Positions 15,999 through 24,830 of a DNA stretch of 64,000 bases are shown in pieces. Numbering within the stretch: the first letter of the stretch is position 1; each line of letters opens with the position of its first letter. The translations under genes and the position numbers were made by a program. The notes under the pieces are model-generated. The model searched no databases. It saw nothing but the letters and a program-made list of their open reading frames with translations, and was not told the origin of the DNA. Origin of the DNA: M3007 sp033764075 (GTDB lineage Bacteria > Bacteroidota > Bacteroidia > Chitinophagales > Saprospiraceae); NCBI GenBank assembly GCA_033764075.1, contig JANRJH010000053.1:99705-163704 (forward strand). The letters run 5' to 3'.

Positions 15999-17543
15999 AT
16001 GCCCATCGTGCTCATCGTTGTCGGGGTGCTGGTATTTACCCTGACCCTCATCGTACTCATTTCGCGCTACAAGCGCTGTCCTTCCGACAAGATTCTGGTC
16101 ATTTACGGCCGCACCGGCGGCACCTCGGCGCGCTGCATCCACGGCGGCGGCGCCTTTATCTGGCCGGTGATCCAGGACTACGCATACCTCGACCTGAAGC
16201 CCATTTCCATTGAGGCCAATCTGACCAATGCGCTGAGCCGCCAGAACATCCGGGTGGACGTGCCCTGCCGCTTTACCATCGCCATCTCCACCGAGCCCGA
16301 CAGCATGAACAACGCCGCCGAACGCCTGCTCGGATTGACACCTGCCGATATTCAGGAATTGTCCAAGGACATCCTGTTCGGACAGTTGCGCCTGGTGATC
16401 GCCACCATGACCATCGAGGAGATCAACTCCGACCGCGATAAATTTCTGGACAACATCTCCAAAAACATCGACACCGAGCTCAAAAAGATCGGCCTGAAGC
16501 TCATCAACGTGAACGTCACCGACATCCGCGATGAGTCGGGCTACATCGCCGCCCTCGGCAAGGAGGCCGCCGCAAAGGCCATCAATGAGGCTAAAATCAG
16601 CGTAGCCGAACAGGAAAAGATCGGCGAAACCGGCAAGGCCGTGGCCGACCGGGAGAAAGACGTGCAGATCGCCGATACGCAAAAACAACGCGACGTCGAC
16701 ATTGCCCTCACCCAAAAGGAGCGCGATGTACAGATCGCCAACACCAAAAAAGACCGGGAGGTAAGCATTGCTTCTGCCGCCAAAGACGAGGCCATCGGCA
16801 GGGCTGAAGCCGATCGCGACACCCGCGTGAAAACATCCGAGGCCAATGCCATCGCCGTCCAGGGCGAAAATGAGGCCCGGATATCCATCGCCCAGTCTGA
16901 GGCCCAGCGGCGCGAACGGGAGGCGGAATCCCTGCGGCTGGCCATCACAGCCGAAAAAGTGCAGCAGGCCAAAGCCCTCGAGGAGGCATACCTGGCCGAG
17001 CAAAAGGCCGAGCTGGCGCGCTCCGAGCGCGAGCGCTCCACCCAGATCGCCAACGTGGTGGTGCCCGCAGAAATTGCCAAACAACGCGCCATCATCGAAG
17101 CCCAGGCCGAGGCCGAACGCCTGCGCGAGCAGGCCAAGGGCGAGGCCGACGCCATCTATGCCAGGATGGAAGCTGAAGCCAAAGGTCTGTATGAAATTCT
17201 GACCAAACAGGCGGAAGGTTACGAACGGGTGGTGCATGCCGCCGGCGGCGACCCCTCCAAGGCATTCCAGCTTCTGCTCATCGAAAAACTGCCAGAATTG
17301 GTCAAAACCCAGGTGGAAGCCGTGAAAAATCTGAAAATCGACAAGATCACCGTGTGGGACAGCGGCTCAAACAACGGTAGCGGCAGCACCGCCAACTTTG
17401 TGTCCGGCATGATGAAGTCGGTGCCCCCGCTAAACGACCTGTTCAACATGGCCGGGCTGAACCTGCCGGATTACCTGGCTGCAAGAGATGTTGAAAAGCC
17501 GGAAGAAGGGGAGAAGAAAGAGGATACGAGCTTTCAAAAATAA
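15999..17543 (+). CDS. Flotillin-like SPFH membrane scaffold protein
   Basis: 514 aa from the ATG at 15999 (MPIVLIVVGVLVF). One N-terminal transmembrane helix, then an SPFH/Band 7 domain (about 25-200) with LDLKPISIEANLTNALSRQN and VDVPCRFTIAIS. A long Ala/Glu/Lys-rich coiled-coil region follows (about 190-410). Within it an 11-residue unit repeats (QKQRDVDIALT, QKERDVQIANT, KKDREVSIASA, AKDEAIGRAEA). The C-terminal part contains YERVVHAAGGDPSKAFQLLLIEKLPELVKTQ in two blocks, the usual flotillin ending, plus a Gly/Ser-rich tail. It scaffolds membrane microdomains by family knowledge. It is organised with the NfeD-like gene upstream. Confidence 0.92.
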   Translation: MPIVLIVVGVLVFTLTLIVLISRYKRCPSDKILVIYGRTGGTSARCIHGGGAFIWPVIQDYAYLDLKPISIEANLTNALSRQNIRVDVPCRFTIAISTEPDSMNNAAERLLGLTPADIQELSKDILFGQLRLVIATMTIEEINSDRDKFLDNISKNIDTELKKIGLKLINVNVTDIRDESGYIAALGKEAAAKAINEAKISVAEQEKIGETGKAVADREKDVQIADTQKQRDVDIALTQKERDVQIANTKKDREVSIASAAKDEAIGRAEADRDTRVKTSEANAIAVQGENEARISIAQSEAQRREREAESLRLAITAEKVQQAKALEEAYLAEQKAELARSERERSTQIANVVVPAEIAKQRAIIEAQAEAERLREQAKGEADAIYARMEAEAKGLYEILTKQAEGYERVVHAAGGDPSKAFQLLLIEKLPELVKTQVEAVKNLKIDKITVWDSGSNNGSGSTANFVSGMMKSVPPLNDLFNMAGLNLPDYLAARDVEKPEEGEKKEDTSFQK

Positions 17544-17555
17544 CATGCCGGAACC

Positions 17556-18056
17556 ATGAAAGCAAACAAGCCTGTCATTGCAATAGAACCCGACATGAGC
17601 GACCGATTGATGGACGCGCTGGCTTATGGCGCTTTGTCGCTGTTGTTCCTGTTGCCCCTATCCCGTTTCGCCGAACTTCCCGAGACAATCCCTATCCATT
17701 TCAATGGATCAGGTGAGGCCGACGGCTTTGGCAGCAGGTATCTTATCTGGATGTTCCCTGTGCTGGGAGGGTTGATGTTCCTGGTTTTTACCTATATGCT
17801 TTGGAATCCGCACAAGCTGAATTATTCCAGGCCGGTTACGCTGGAGAATGCTGAAGCGATATACCAGATTGGCAGCCGTATCCTCCGTTTTTTGCGATTG
17901 ACCATCAGCGTCTTGCTGGCCTATCTGGCGTTTGTGGTCATTTCGACGGCCACCGGCGCCCAATCCGGCACCGGAAAATGGTTTTTGCCCGTTTTACTGG
18001 TCGGCCTGTATGTGCCGTTGGGCTATTGGGTATTCAGGCTTTTTCGCGTGAAATGA
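17556..18056 (+). CDS. DUF1648 domain membrane protein
   Basis: 166 aa with four predicted membrane helices (about 24-40, 62-84, 108-130, 141-160). Between helices 1 and 2 lies the DUF1648 motif: LPETIPIHFNGSGEADGFGS, with the conserved P-x-H-F/W-N-x-x-G-x-x-D pattern. Members of this group are often encoded near transporters or SdpI-type immunity proteins, but no function can be assigned here. It starts 12 bases after the flotillin gene and probably shares its transcript. Confidence 0.75.
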   Translation: MKANKPVIAIEPDMSDRLMDALAYGALSLLFLLPLSRFAELPETIPIHFNGSGEADGFGSRYLIWMFPVLGGLMFLVFTYMLWNPHKLNYSRPVTLENAEAIYQIGSRILRFLRLTISVLLAYLAFVVISTATGAQSGTGKWFLPVLLVGLYVPLGYWVFRLFRVK

Positions 18057-18075
18057 ACACGGATGCCGGCGCCGT

Positions 18076-19269
18076 TTACCACAACCCCTCCAGTATCCAG
18101 TTGGCCAGCGCCTGCCGGTTGTTGCGGTCGACCAGCCTCAGCTGATCCCAGTCGTTGCGGATGTTTCCCATTTCAATGTACACCGCCTTTGGGGTGGTGG
18201 TGTTCCGGAGCATGTAGAGGTCGCGCGCGCTGACGGTGCCGTTGTAGTTTTTGCCGGAGCGCAGTTTGAGGTATTTCTGGAGAAAGGTTTTGTGCATGCG
18301 TTCGGCCAGCGCCTTGCTCGGTTCGCTGTCGGGGCGGTAGTAAAAAAACACGTCGGTACGTTGGTTTCGGGTGCGGGAGTCAACGTGTATCTCGACGAAA
18401 GTCTGGGTTTTTATGCCGGCTTTGCCGTGTTTTTCGGTGAGTTCGTTGATGATGTCGCAGCGTTGTTGCAGGCGCTCCTTTTGGTCCAGCGGAATGGGCA
18501 GGTTGCCCCACACGACCTCATCTTTGTCCAGTTCGAGGTATTGCTCGTCGCGGATGCCGTCGTTGGGGTCGCGAACGATCATGTAGGCGGTGGCCCCGTG
18601 GCTGACGAGCAGACGCACCAGGCGCAGGGCTACGTCGTATGCGTATTCGTCTTCGCAAAGGGTATGGCCTGCGCGGCTGCCCTGGGCGCCCACGTCGGGG
18701 CCGCCGTGTCCGCTGACCACGTAGAACACTTTTCCCTTAAAATGCTGGCTGATAATGGGGGTATTGGCGTAGTTTTTCCCGAACAGGGGGAAACTGCGGG
18801 TGCCGTATTTGCCCGAAGCAGCCGGTTTGGACGAAGTGACCGGTTTGTCATCGGCGGCTGCGGCCTCTTCACCTTCCAGCGGGCAGTTTTTGGCGTGCCA
18901 GGGCACCCAGAGCAGCTTGCTCACGCGGAAATCGTCGTTGCGCAAGCCGGTTTCAACGGCTTGGTCGTTGTACTCCTGGATGCGCAGGGCCACCTGCCAG
19001 TCGTTGGTGCCCAGGGTGCTGCGGATGCTCTTGCCGTTGTACTCCACCACCTCAATGGGCAGCTTGTACGTGCGGCCCGGTTTCATGCTGTAATCCTCCT
19101 TGATGCCGTTGATCTCGAAAAAGCGGTCGATGTTGCAGGGATACTGATCCAGGCCGTAACGTTCCAGTACGGTGGTCACATCATCGGAAGCACCGGCCTT
19201 TACCTCTACGTATTTGGGTGGCATCCGGGAGTTGGTGGTAATGAGCAAGAACAGCAGCCAAAGTCGCAT
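18076..19269 (-). CDS. N-acetylmuramoyl-L-alanine amidase (Amidase_3 type)
   Basis: 397 aa from the ATG at 19267-19269, which gives a short hydrophobic N-terminus (MRLWLLFLLIT) likely to be a signal sequence or anchor. The C-terminal 200 residues match the zinc-dependent Amidase_3 fold: VSGHGGPDVGAQG with the first zinc His, CEDEYAYDVALRLVRLL with the Glu ligand, EIHVDSR with the second His, and YIEMGNIRND with the catalytic Glu. The N-terminal region (about 20-120) has LysM-like spacing (KLPIEVVEYNGK) but is not clearly a LysM. It cleaves the peptide from MurNAc in peptidoglycan by family knowledge. Convergent with the DUF1648 gene. Confidence 0.85.
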   Translation of the reverse strand: MRLWLLFLLITTNSRMPPKYVEVKAGASDDVTTVLERYGLDQYPCNIDRFFEINGIKEDYSMKPGRTYKLPIEVVEYNGKSIRSTLGTNDWQVALRIQEYNDQAVETGLRNDDFRVSKLLWVPWHAKNCPLEGEEAAAADDKPVTSSKPAASGKYGTRSFPLFGKNYANTPIISQHFKGKVFYVVSGHGGPDVGAQGSRAGHTLCEDEYAYDVALRLVRLLVSHGATAYMIVRDPNDGIRDEQYLELDKDEVVWGNLPIPLDQKERLQQRCDIINELTEKHGKAGIKTQTFVEIHVDSRTRNQRTDVFFYYRPDSEPSKALAERMHKTFLQKYLKLRSGKNYNGTVSARDLYMLRNTTTPKAVYIEMGNIRNDWDQLRLVDRNNRQALANWILEGLW

Positions 19270-19363
19270 AACGGCAAAAATGAACAAAATCTTTTTTCTT
19301 CCCGGCGAAAAACAGACATTTGTCACAACAGTCTGCTTTCTCTACCAACCTAAACAGCGTACA

Positions 19364-19915
19364 ATGAACAAACGGGATCAAATTTTGGATAAGTGGAGGC
19401 GTTATGAGGAACAGGTAGATGATTTCCTGGTCTTCCTGGAGCAGTTTTCAGATGAAGATTTGAACAGTGTGCCCGCCAATGGCGGCTGGTCGGCATTGCA
19501 AGCACTTCATCATCTGATGGTTATTGAAGATTTAGGCCTTAAATATACACAGAAAAAACTGCAACATGAGCCCAATCCGGAGAATATCGGGCTCAGCCAT
19601 CGGCTCAGAAGCGCCATGCTGCAGATCTACCTTCGTCTTCCATTTGCCTTCAAGGCCCCTCCGTTGGTGTCGGGCGATGCGCTTCCTGAACGGAGCACCC
19701 TGGCAGAAACGGCTGTGCGTTGGCGTCAAATCCGCAGTGCCTGGCGCCATTTTCTGGAGCAGCTCCCGGAGGAACTTTTGGGAAAAGCCGTGTTCAAACA
19801 CCCCCGCGCCGGCCGGATGGGATGGCTTGACCTGATCGCCTTTTACATGACGCATTTTGAACGGCACAGCAAGCAGGCACTGCGGGCCGCCAACCAATCG
19901 CAAAACCCAACTTGA
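19364..19915 (+). CDS. DinB-like four-helix protein
   Basis: 183 aa from the ATG at 19364 (MNKRDQILDKW). The pattern fits the DinB/YfiT superfamily: a helical protein with three spaced histidines, in GGWSALQALHHL near residue 45 (first His) and FYMTHFERHSKQ near residue 165 (the final pair). In this superfamily the histidines bind a divalent metal, and many members are thiol-dependent enzymes, but no substrate can be named. It is divergent from the amidase, with its first bases 94 bases from that start. Confidence 0.7.
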   Translation: MNKRDQILDKWRRYEEQVDDFLVFLEQFSDEDLNSVPANGGWSALQALHHLMVIEDLGLKYTQKKLQHEPNPENIGLSHRLRSAMLQIYLRLPFAFKAPPLVSGDALPERSTLAETAVRWRQIRSAWRHFLEQLPEELLGKAVFKHPRAGRMGWLDLIAFYMTHFERHSKQALRAANQSQNPT

Positions 19916-19948
19916 AGTTTCACTAATCCGGATTTAACGACCAACAAC

Positions 19949-21493
19949 ATGACAAAACAACTACTGATCCTCGCGTGTTTCCTGATGGCCGGCCTGCTCA
20001 CGGCCCAGGAGCCGGTTAAAGAACAACTCGCACCCTGCGGAACCATTTCGGTGATGGACCCGCACACCGTGCAATACCTGCAGCAGTACGGTGTCGCCAA
20101 GCCCAATCTGACGGATACCCTGTGGGTGGGGTTGCAGATCCACTTGGTGGCACAAGACGACGGCAGCGGCCGCTTCACGGCCGAACGGTTGCTGGACGCC
20201 TTTTGCCGCCTCAATACAGACTTTGAATCCACCAATATCCGGTTCTATTTCAAATACGACTGGAATTTGATTGACTCCTCCGCCTGGTGGCGGCACGATA
20301 CCATTCCGGCAGGTCGCGACATGATGTTCGCCAACGATGTGCCCGACGCCACCAACTGTTACTTTGTCTCCAACCCGGCCGGCAACTGCGGCTACAATCT
20401 CCCTTATGCCAGCGTGGTTATGGCGCACGGCTGCTCCGGCGAGGATGACCACACCTGGGCGCACGAACTGGGGCACCAGTACGGATTGCCGCATCCGTTC
20501 ATCGGCTGGGAAAATACGGTTTACGATTTCAGTCAGCCAACGCCCGACTCGGTATTTTACGATTACACGCACTTTCATGCAACGCCGGACACCGTTCCGG
20601 CGCCGTTGGACGTCCGGGCTGTTGAATTCGCCGACGGCAGCAACTGTGCCGTCGCGGGCGATTTGATCTGCGACACGCGCCCGGATTACCTGGGGCCCGC
20701 CGCCATGCGCAACTGCGACGGTCAGGGCAACAGCACCATGAAGCAAAAAGACCCGCTGGGCAATGAGTTCTTTCCGGATGCGACGCTGTTTATGTCTTAC
20801 TACCCCGACAACTGTGCCAACCGGTTCACCGACCAGCACATCGCCATCATGCGCAATCACCTGCAAAACATCAAGCCCCAAGTACTGACGCCTTCCGCCC
20901 CGGCGCAGCAACTGACCGCTTTGCCACAACTGGTGTCGCCGGTCAATGGACAACAGGCGCCCGCCCAGGGCGGCGTCCTGCGGTGGAACAGCGTGCCCGG
21001 CGCCACCGGGTACGTCGTGCAGTTGTCGCGCTTCACCAGCTATCTGGTCAAGGATATTGACGTGTGGACGGCCGATACGGCCATTGTGTTCAACCAGTTG
21101 TTCCCGAATCTGACGTATTACTGGCACGTCAAACCGTTCAACGCCGTTGACGGTTGCGCCAACTTCACGGCCTCCGGCTCGTTCAAAACGGCGCCGGTGA
21201 CCGCCGTCAATGAGCCGGGTGCAGGCGCCTGGAAACTCTACCCGACGCTGTCGGCTCCCGGCGACGACCTGTGGCTCGAAAGCCCGGAGGCGGATAGCGG
21301 AATGCCGGTGCTGGTATCCGTTTTTGACGCCCTGGGTCGCCAGGTGTGGCAGCAACGCCTTGACCGGGCCGGGCCCGAACAGGCCATGCTCCTGCAAATT
21401 CCGGCACGGCATCAGGCTGCCGGCGCCTACCGGCTGGTGGTGCAAACACCCCGGTATACCCGGACACTTGCTTTTGTACGCCAGGGCGGGTAA
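19949..21493 (+). CDS. Secreted HExxHxxGxxH metalloprotease-like protein with T9SS tail
   Basis: 514 aa. A signal peptide (about 1-19, ending LLTAQ) is followed by a pappalysin/M43-like catalytic domain. The zinc motif is HELGHQYGLPH (H172, E173, H176, H182) and a candidate Met-turn is in LFMSYYPDNC (M282). Conserved cysteines surround it (NCGYN, GCSGED, ICDTRPDYL). A fibronectin-III-like segment follows (about 315-400), then a type IX secretion C-terminal domain (about 420-514) with LYPTLSAPGDDLWL and the terminal GAYRLVVQT strand. Export through T9SS is inferred from the tail. A tandem paralogue follows at 21628. Confidence 0.85.
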   Translation: MTKQLLILACFLMAGLLTAQEPVKEQLAPCGTISVMDPHTVQYLQQYGVAKPNLTDTLWVGLQIHLVAQDDGSGRFTAERLLDAFCRLNTDFESTNIRFYFKYDWNLIDSSAWWRHDTIPAGRDMMFANDVPDATNCYFVSNPAGNCGYNLPYASVVMAHGCSGEDDHTWAHELGHQYGLPHPFIGWENTVYDFSQPTPDSVFYDYTHFHATPDTVPAPLDVRAVEFADGSNCAVAGDLICDTRPDYLGPAAMRNCDGQGNSTMKQKDPLGNEFFPDATLFMSYYPDNCANRFTDQHIAIMRNHLQNIKPQVLTPSAPAQQLTALPQLVSPVNGQQAPAQGGVLRWNSVPGATGYVVQLSRFTSYLVKDIDVWTADTAIVFNQLFPNLTYYWHVKPFNAVDGCANFTASGSFKTAPVTAVNEPGAGAWKLYPTLSAPGDDLWLESPEADSGMPVLVSVFDALGRQVWQQRLDRAGPEQAMLLQIPARHQAAGAYRLVVQTPRYTRTLAFVRQGG

Positions 21494-21548
21494 AGGATAA
21501 TCGACGGAATTGTCTTCCTGCGACAACCCGTTATTAAAATTTGTCCCG

Positions 21549-21556
21549 TACCTTTG
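21549..21556 (+). promoter_or_regulatory. Candidate promoter (-7 box) for the second metalloprotease gene
   Basis: TACCTTTG, an exact TAnnTTTG match, 72 bases before the ATG at 21628 and 55 bases after the upstream stop. It suggests the paralogues are expressed separately. Confidence 0.5.
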
Positions 21557-21627
21557 TTTGGTTGAACCTTTGGGCTCAATCGGTGTCTTAACAAGACAAC
21601 AACAGACCAACTTTTAATTGCTTTTGT

Positions 21628-23133
21628 ATGTTTTTTCGCACTGTGCTGCGGCTGCTTACCGGCATTATCGGGCTGATGCTCACCTCAGGCCTTACCGCTC
21701 AGGATGCTCCTGCGCCCAATTTCTGTGGCTACACGGGAATGTCGCCGTGGCTGGAGTGGTACCATGATAACAAGGATCAGATCGCTTACGACCGCGGGGC
21801 CGATACGGTGTGGCTGTACGTGCCCATGACCTTTCACCTGGTAGGCAACGACGACGGCTCCGGGTACTTCCCGATCGACCAGGCCATGGAGGCTGTTTGT
21901 TCGATGAACCGGATGTTCGAACAGGCCTTTATCGAGTTTTACCTGATGCCGGGCGACGAATTCCGGTACCACAACAATACCTCCTGGAATGTACACGACT
22001 TCACTGCGGGGGGGCAAATGATTGACGCCAACCGCCTCCCCGGTCGACTGAACTGCTTTATCGTGAAAGACCCCGCTGGAAACTGCGGTTACGCCTGGAA
22101 AGACGCCATCGTGCTCGGCAAAGGCTGCTCCGGCTCAAAAAACAAAACCTGGGCGCATGAGGCGGGCCACCATTTTTCGCTGCCCCACCCATTCGTGGGA
22201 TGGGAAGGGGAGGCGTGGGATTTTACCAAGCCCGCGCCGGCTTCCATCGGAGGTCGCTCGGTGGAAAAAACCGACGGCACCAACTGTAATAACTCGGCCG
22301 ACCGCTTTTGCGACACCCGTCCGGACTACCTGAGTGACCGTTGGCAGTGCGACCCCAACAAGGAGAGCAGCACCATCCAGCGCGACCCCAACAATGTGCA
22401 GTTCCGTTCGGACGGCAGCCTGATCATGGGTTACTCCGATGACCAGTGCTCCGACCTGTTCACCCCCGAGCAAATTGCCGCCATGCGCAACAACCTCACC
22501 GACGAGCACGTGTCCTACCTGCAAACCAGCACACCCGGGCTCCGCATTCCGAAGGACACACTGGTGCAGTTGCTTTCGCCACTGGATACGGCAGAGGTGC
22601 AATACAACAATATCGTGCTTTCGTGGATGCCGGTGCCCAACGCACAATATTACAGTGTGAAAGTGGCCCTGACCCCCACATTTGGCATTGTGCTGATGAA
22701 CGCCAACGTCACGGGAACATCTGCCCAGGTGAATGTTACCGTTCCGGCAAACAAAATACTTTACTGGAGCGTAGAGCCCTACAGCAACTGGTCATTTTGT
22801 GGATCGTCCACGGCGCCGCAGGTCGGTGTTTTCCTGACCAAAAACCTGTCGGCAACAAACGAACTGGAACGCCACGCTTTCGCCCAACTGATGCCCAATC
22901 CTGCCTCCGGTGGTTCGAATCCCCAACTCGTGGTCAATAGTGATGAAAACCTGGACGCTTTCCTGGTTTTGCACGATGCTGCCGGCAGAACCTGTTACCA
23001 ACAACAGCTTCGCATATTCAATGGTGAGAATCGCATCGACATCCCGACCAATCAGCTCGAAAACGGATTGTACACCGTCTCCCTGCAGAATGAACTGGGC
23101 AGAATGGTGATGCGCTTGTCAGTGGTGGATTAA
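21628..23133 (+). CDS. Second secreted HExxH metalloprotease-like protein with T9SS tail
   Basis: 501 aa, paralogue of the preceding gene. Signal peptide about 1-25 (ending GLTAQ). The zinc motif is HEAGHHFSLPH (H177, E178, H181, H187), differing from its neighbour by Ser in place of the usual Gly of HExxHxxGxxH. The surrounding blocks GNCGY, GCSGS, TWAHE, CDTRPDYLS and the candidate Met-turn LIMGYSDDQC (M267) are shared. The C-terminus has a fibronectin-like region and a sorting domain: LMPNPASGG, then LENGLYTVSL and a final MRLSVVD. The shared unusual features point to a local gene duplication with divergence. Confidence 0.83.
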   Translation: MFFRTVLRLLTGIIGLMLTSGLTAQDAPAPNFCGYTGMSPWLEWYHDNKDQIAYDRGADTVWLYVPMTFHLVGNDDGSGYFPIDQAMEAVCSMNRMFEQAFIEFYLMPGDEFRYHNNTSWNVHDFTAGGQMIDANRLPGRLNCFIVKDPAGNCGYAWKDAIVLGKGCSGSKNKTWAHEAGHHFSLPHPFVGWEGEAWDFTKPAPASIGGRSVEKTDGTNCNNSADRFCDTRPDYLSDRWQCDPNKESSTIQRDPNNVQFRSDGSLIMGYSDDQCSDLFTPEQIAAMRNNLTDEHVSYLQTSTPGLRIPKDTLVQLLSPLDTAEVQYNNIVLSWMPVPNAQYYSVKVALTPTFGIVLMNANVTGTSAQVNVTVPANKILYWSVEPYSNWSFCGSSTAPQVGVFLTKNLSATNELERHAFAQLMPNPASGGSNPQLVVNSDENLDAFLVLHDAAGRTCYQQQLRIFNGENRIDIPTNQLENGLYTVSLQNELGRMVMRLSVVD

Positions 23134-23153
23134 CATTCCCCATAATGGTACTG

Positions 23154-23190
23154 AAAAAAAATCAGCCCGGTGTTCCCACACACCGGGCTG
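23154..23190 (-). terminator. Rho-independent terminator for the ftsZ transcript
   Basis: A perfect 10-bp stem, CAGCCCGGTG at 23163-23172 and CACCGGGCTG at 23181-23190 with an 8-base loop. Read on the minus strand, it is followed directly by a run of eight T (23161-23154). It lies between the convergent metalloprotease gene and ftsZ. The plus side has no T-run, so it terminates the dcw cluster transcript most efficiently. Confidence 0.88.
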
Positions 23191-23240
23191 AAAATGTTTG
23201 CACATGATGGGTTGTCTGCCAGGAAGGCAGCGTACAGCGG

Positions 23241-24752
23241 TTAGTCTACATTGTCGTGGAGAAACCGGTTTCCGCCCATGTTGATTTCCGGCTCGTCTTC
23301 AATGGAGATGGTCCACGGCGACATGCCGGGCGCGTCGGCGTCGGGTACATCGTCCAGCGCGATGTTCTTACGCAAGTACGCCGGCTGGTTTTCGAGGTCA
23401 ATGATGGTTTGTGGGCTATTCAGGCGGACTACGTTGATGGGTCGGTTGCGGACCTCTTCGCGGCGGCGTTGGGCCTCCTCCAGCCTGCGGCGTCGTTCCT
23501 CAGGGCTGATGTCTTCCACTGCCGGACGCACGTAAGGGTCGTCATAGATGGACGAATGGCCACGAAACTTGTCTGCCGTATCCGGTGCGTCGCCAAAATC
23601 GAATTCGACGGATGGCGCCAGCTTTTCCTCCTGAACGAAAGGCTCATCGTCGGCCGTCACGCTGAACAGGCTGGGTGCCGGTGGCGTGTTGGTTGGCTTG
23701 TCGTTGTCGAGGTGAAGTATTTGGCGTTCGGGCGCTTGCGGGGGCGTGTTGGGACGTGCCTGGCGATTGGGCACGGGGATCGTTCGCCGACGTTCGGGTG
23801 AATCGAATCCGGTAGCGATGACCGTCACGGCGAGTTTTTCGCCCAGGCGTTCGTCGAAGCAATTACCCCAGATGAGGTTGGCGCCTTCGCCGGCTTCTTT
23901 TTGCACAAACTCGGTTATCTGGAAGATTTCATCCATGGTTGCCTCTTTCATGCCGGAGGTGATGTTCACCAGGATGTTTTGAGCGCCGCGGATGTTGTTG
24001 TCTTCGAGCAGCGGGGAGTTGAGGGCCTCGTCGGTGGCGCGCAGGGCCCGGTTGTCGCCTTCCGCCGTGGCAGTGCCCATGATGGCCACGCCGGAGCCGC
24101 GCATGACGGTGTTCACGTCTTCAAAGTCGACGTTCACATAGCCGGCCACGGTGATGATCTCGGCGATGCCTTTGGCGGCCGTGCACAGGATGTTGTCGGC
24201 CTGTGCGAAAGCCTGGGAGATGGACAGGTTGCCGAAGATGTCGCGCAGCTTGTCGTTGCTGATCACCACCAGGCAGTCTACGTTCCTGCGCAGTTCCTCA
24301 AGCCCTTCCATGCCGTTGCTGACGCGGGTGCGGCCTTCGAAGGTAAAGGGAAGGGTGACGATGCCCACGGTCAGGATGCCCATTTCCTGGGCGGCCTTGG
24401 CGAGGATGGGCGCTGCGCCGGTGCCGGTGCCGCCGCCCATGCCGGCGGTGATAAAGGCCATTTTGGTGCCGTCGTCCAGGAAATTTTTGATCTCCTCGAG
24501 GCTGTCGATGCAGGCCTGCTTGCCCACCGAGGGCTTGCTGCCGGCGCCACGGCCCTCGGTCAGGTGGCGTCCGAGTGCAATTTTGACGGGCACCGGGCTG
24601 AGTTCCATGGCCTGGGCGTCTGTGTTGCAGATGGCATAGTCTACGCCGACTATGCCTTGTTTATACATGTAGGTTACGGCATTGCTTCCACCGCCGCCTA
24701 CACCGATGATTTTGATGATGGACGGTTCGTCCTTAGGCAAATCGAATAACAT
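23241..24752 (-). CDS. ftsZ: Cell division protein FtsZ with extended C-terminus
   Basis: Tubulin-like GTPase that forms the division ring, 503 aa. The GTP-binding signature GGGTGTGAAP is near residue 107, preceded by GVGGGGSNAV near residue 17; the T7 catalytic loop region follows near 215. A long acidic linker (about 325-445) leads to QPAYLRKNIAL (about 456-466), which looks like the conserved C-terminal peptide that binds FtsA. A further 37 residues follow it. Last gene of the dcw cluster, ended by the terminator downstream. Confidence 0.98.
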   Translation of the reverse strand: MLFDLPKDEPSIIKIIGVGGGGSNAVTYMYKQGIVGVDYAICNTDAQAMELSPVPVKIALGRHLTEGRGAGSKPSVGKQACIDSLEEIKNFLDDGTKMAFITAGMGGGTGTGAAPILAKAAQEMGILTVGIVTLPFTFEGRTRVSNGMEGLEELRRNVDCLVVISNDKLRDIFGNLSISQAFAQADNILCTAAKGIAEIITVAGYVNVDFEDVNTVMRGSGVAIMGTATAEGDNRALRATDEALNSPLLEDNNIRGAQNILVNITSGMKEATMDEIFQITEFVQKEAGEGANLIWGNCFDERLGEKLAVTVIATGFDSPERRRTIPVPNRQARPNTPPQAPERQILHLDNDKPTNTPPAPSLFSVTADDEPFVQEEKLAPSVEFDFGDAPDTADKFRGHSSIYDDPYVRPAVEDISPEERRRRLEEAQRRREEVRNRPINVVRLNSPQTIIDLENQPAYLRKNIALDDVPDADAPGMSPWTISIEDEPEINMGGNRFLHDNVD

Positions 24753-24830
24753 GGTGGTGTAATTTAGTGGCTCCGGCCGTCATTCCGGGGTAGCGAAGCT
24801 CCGCGGGCAACGGCCATGGCACGGTGATGG

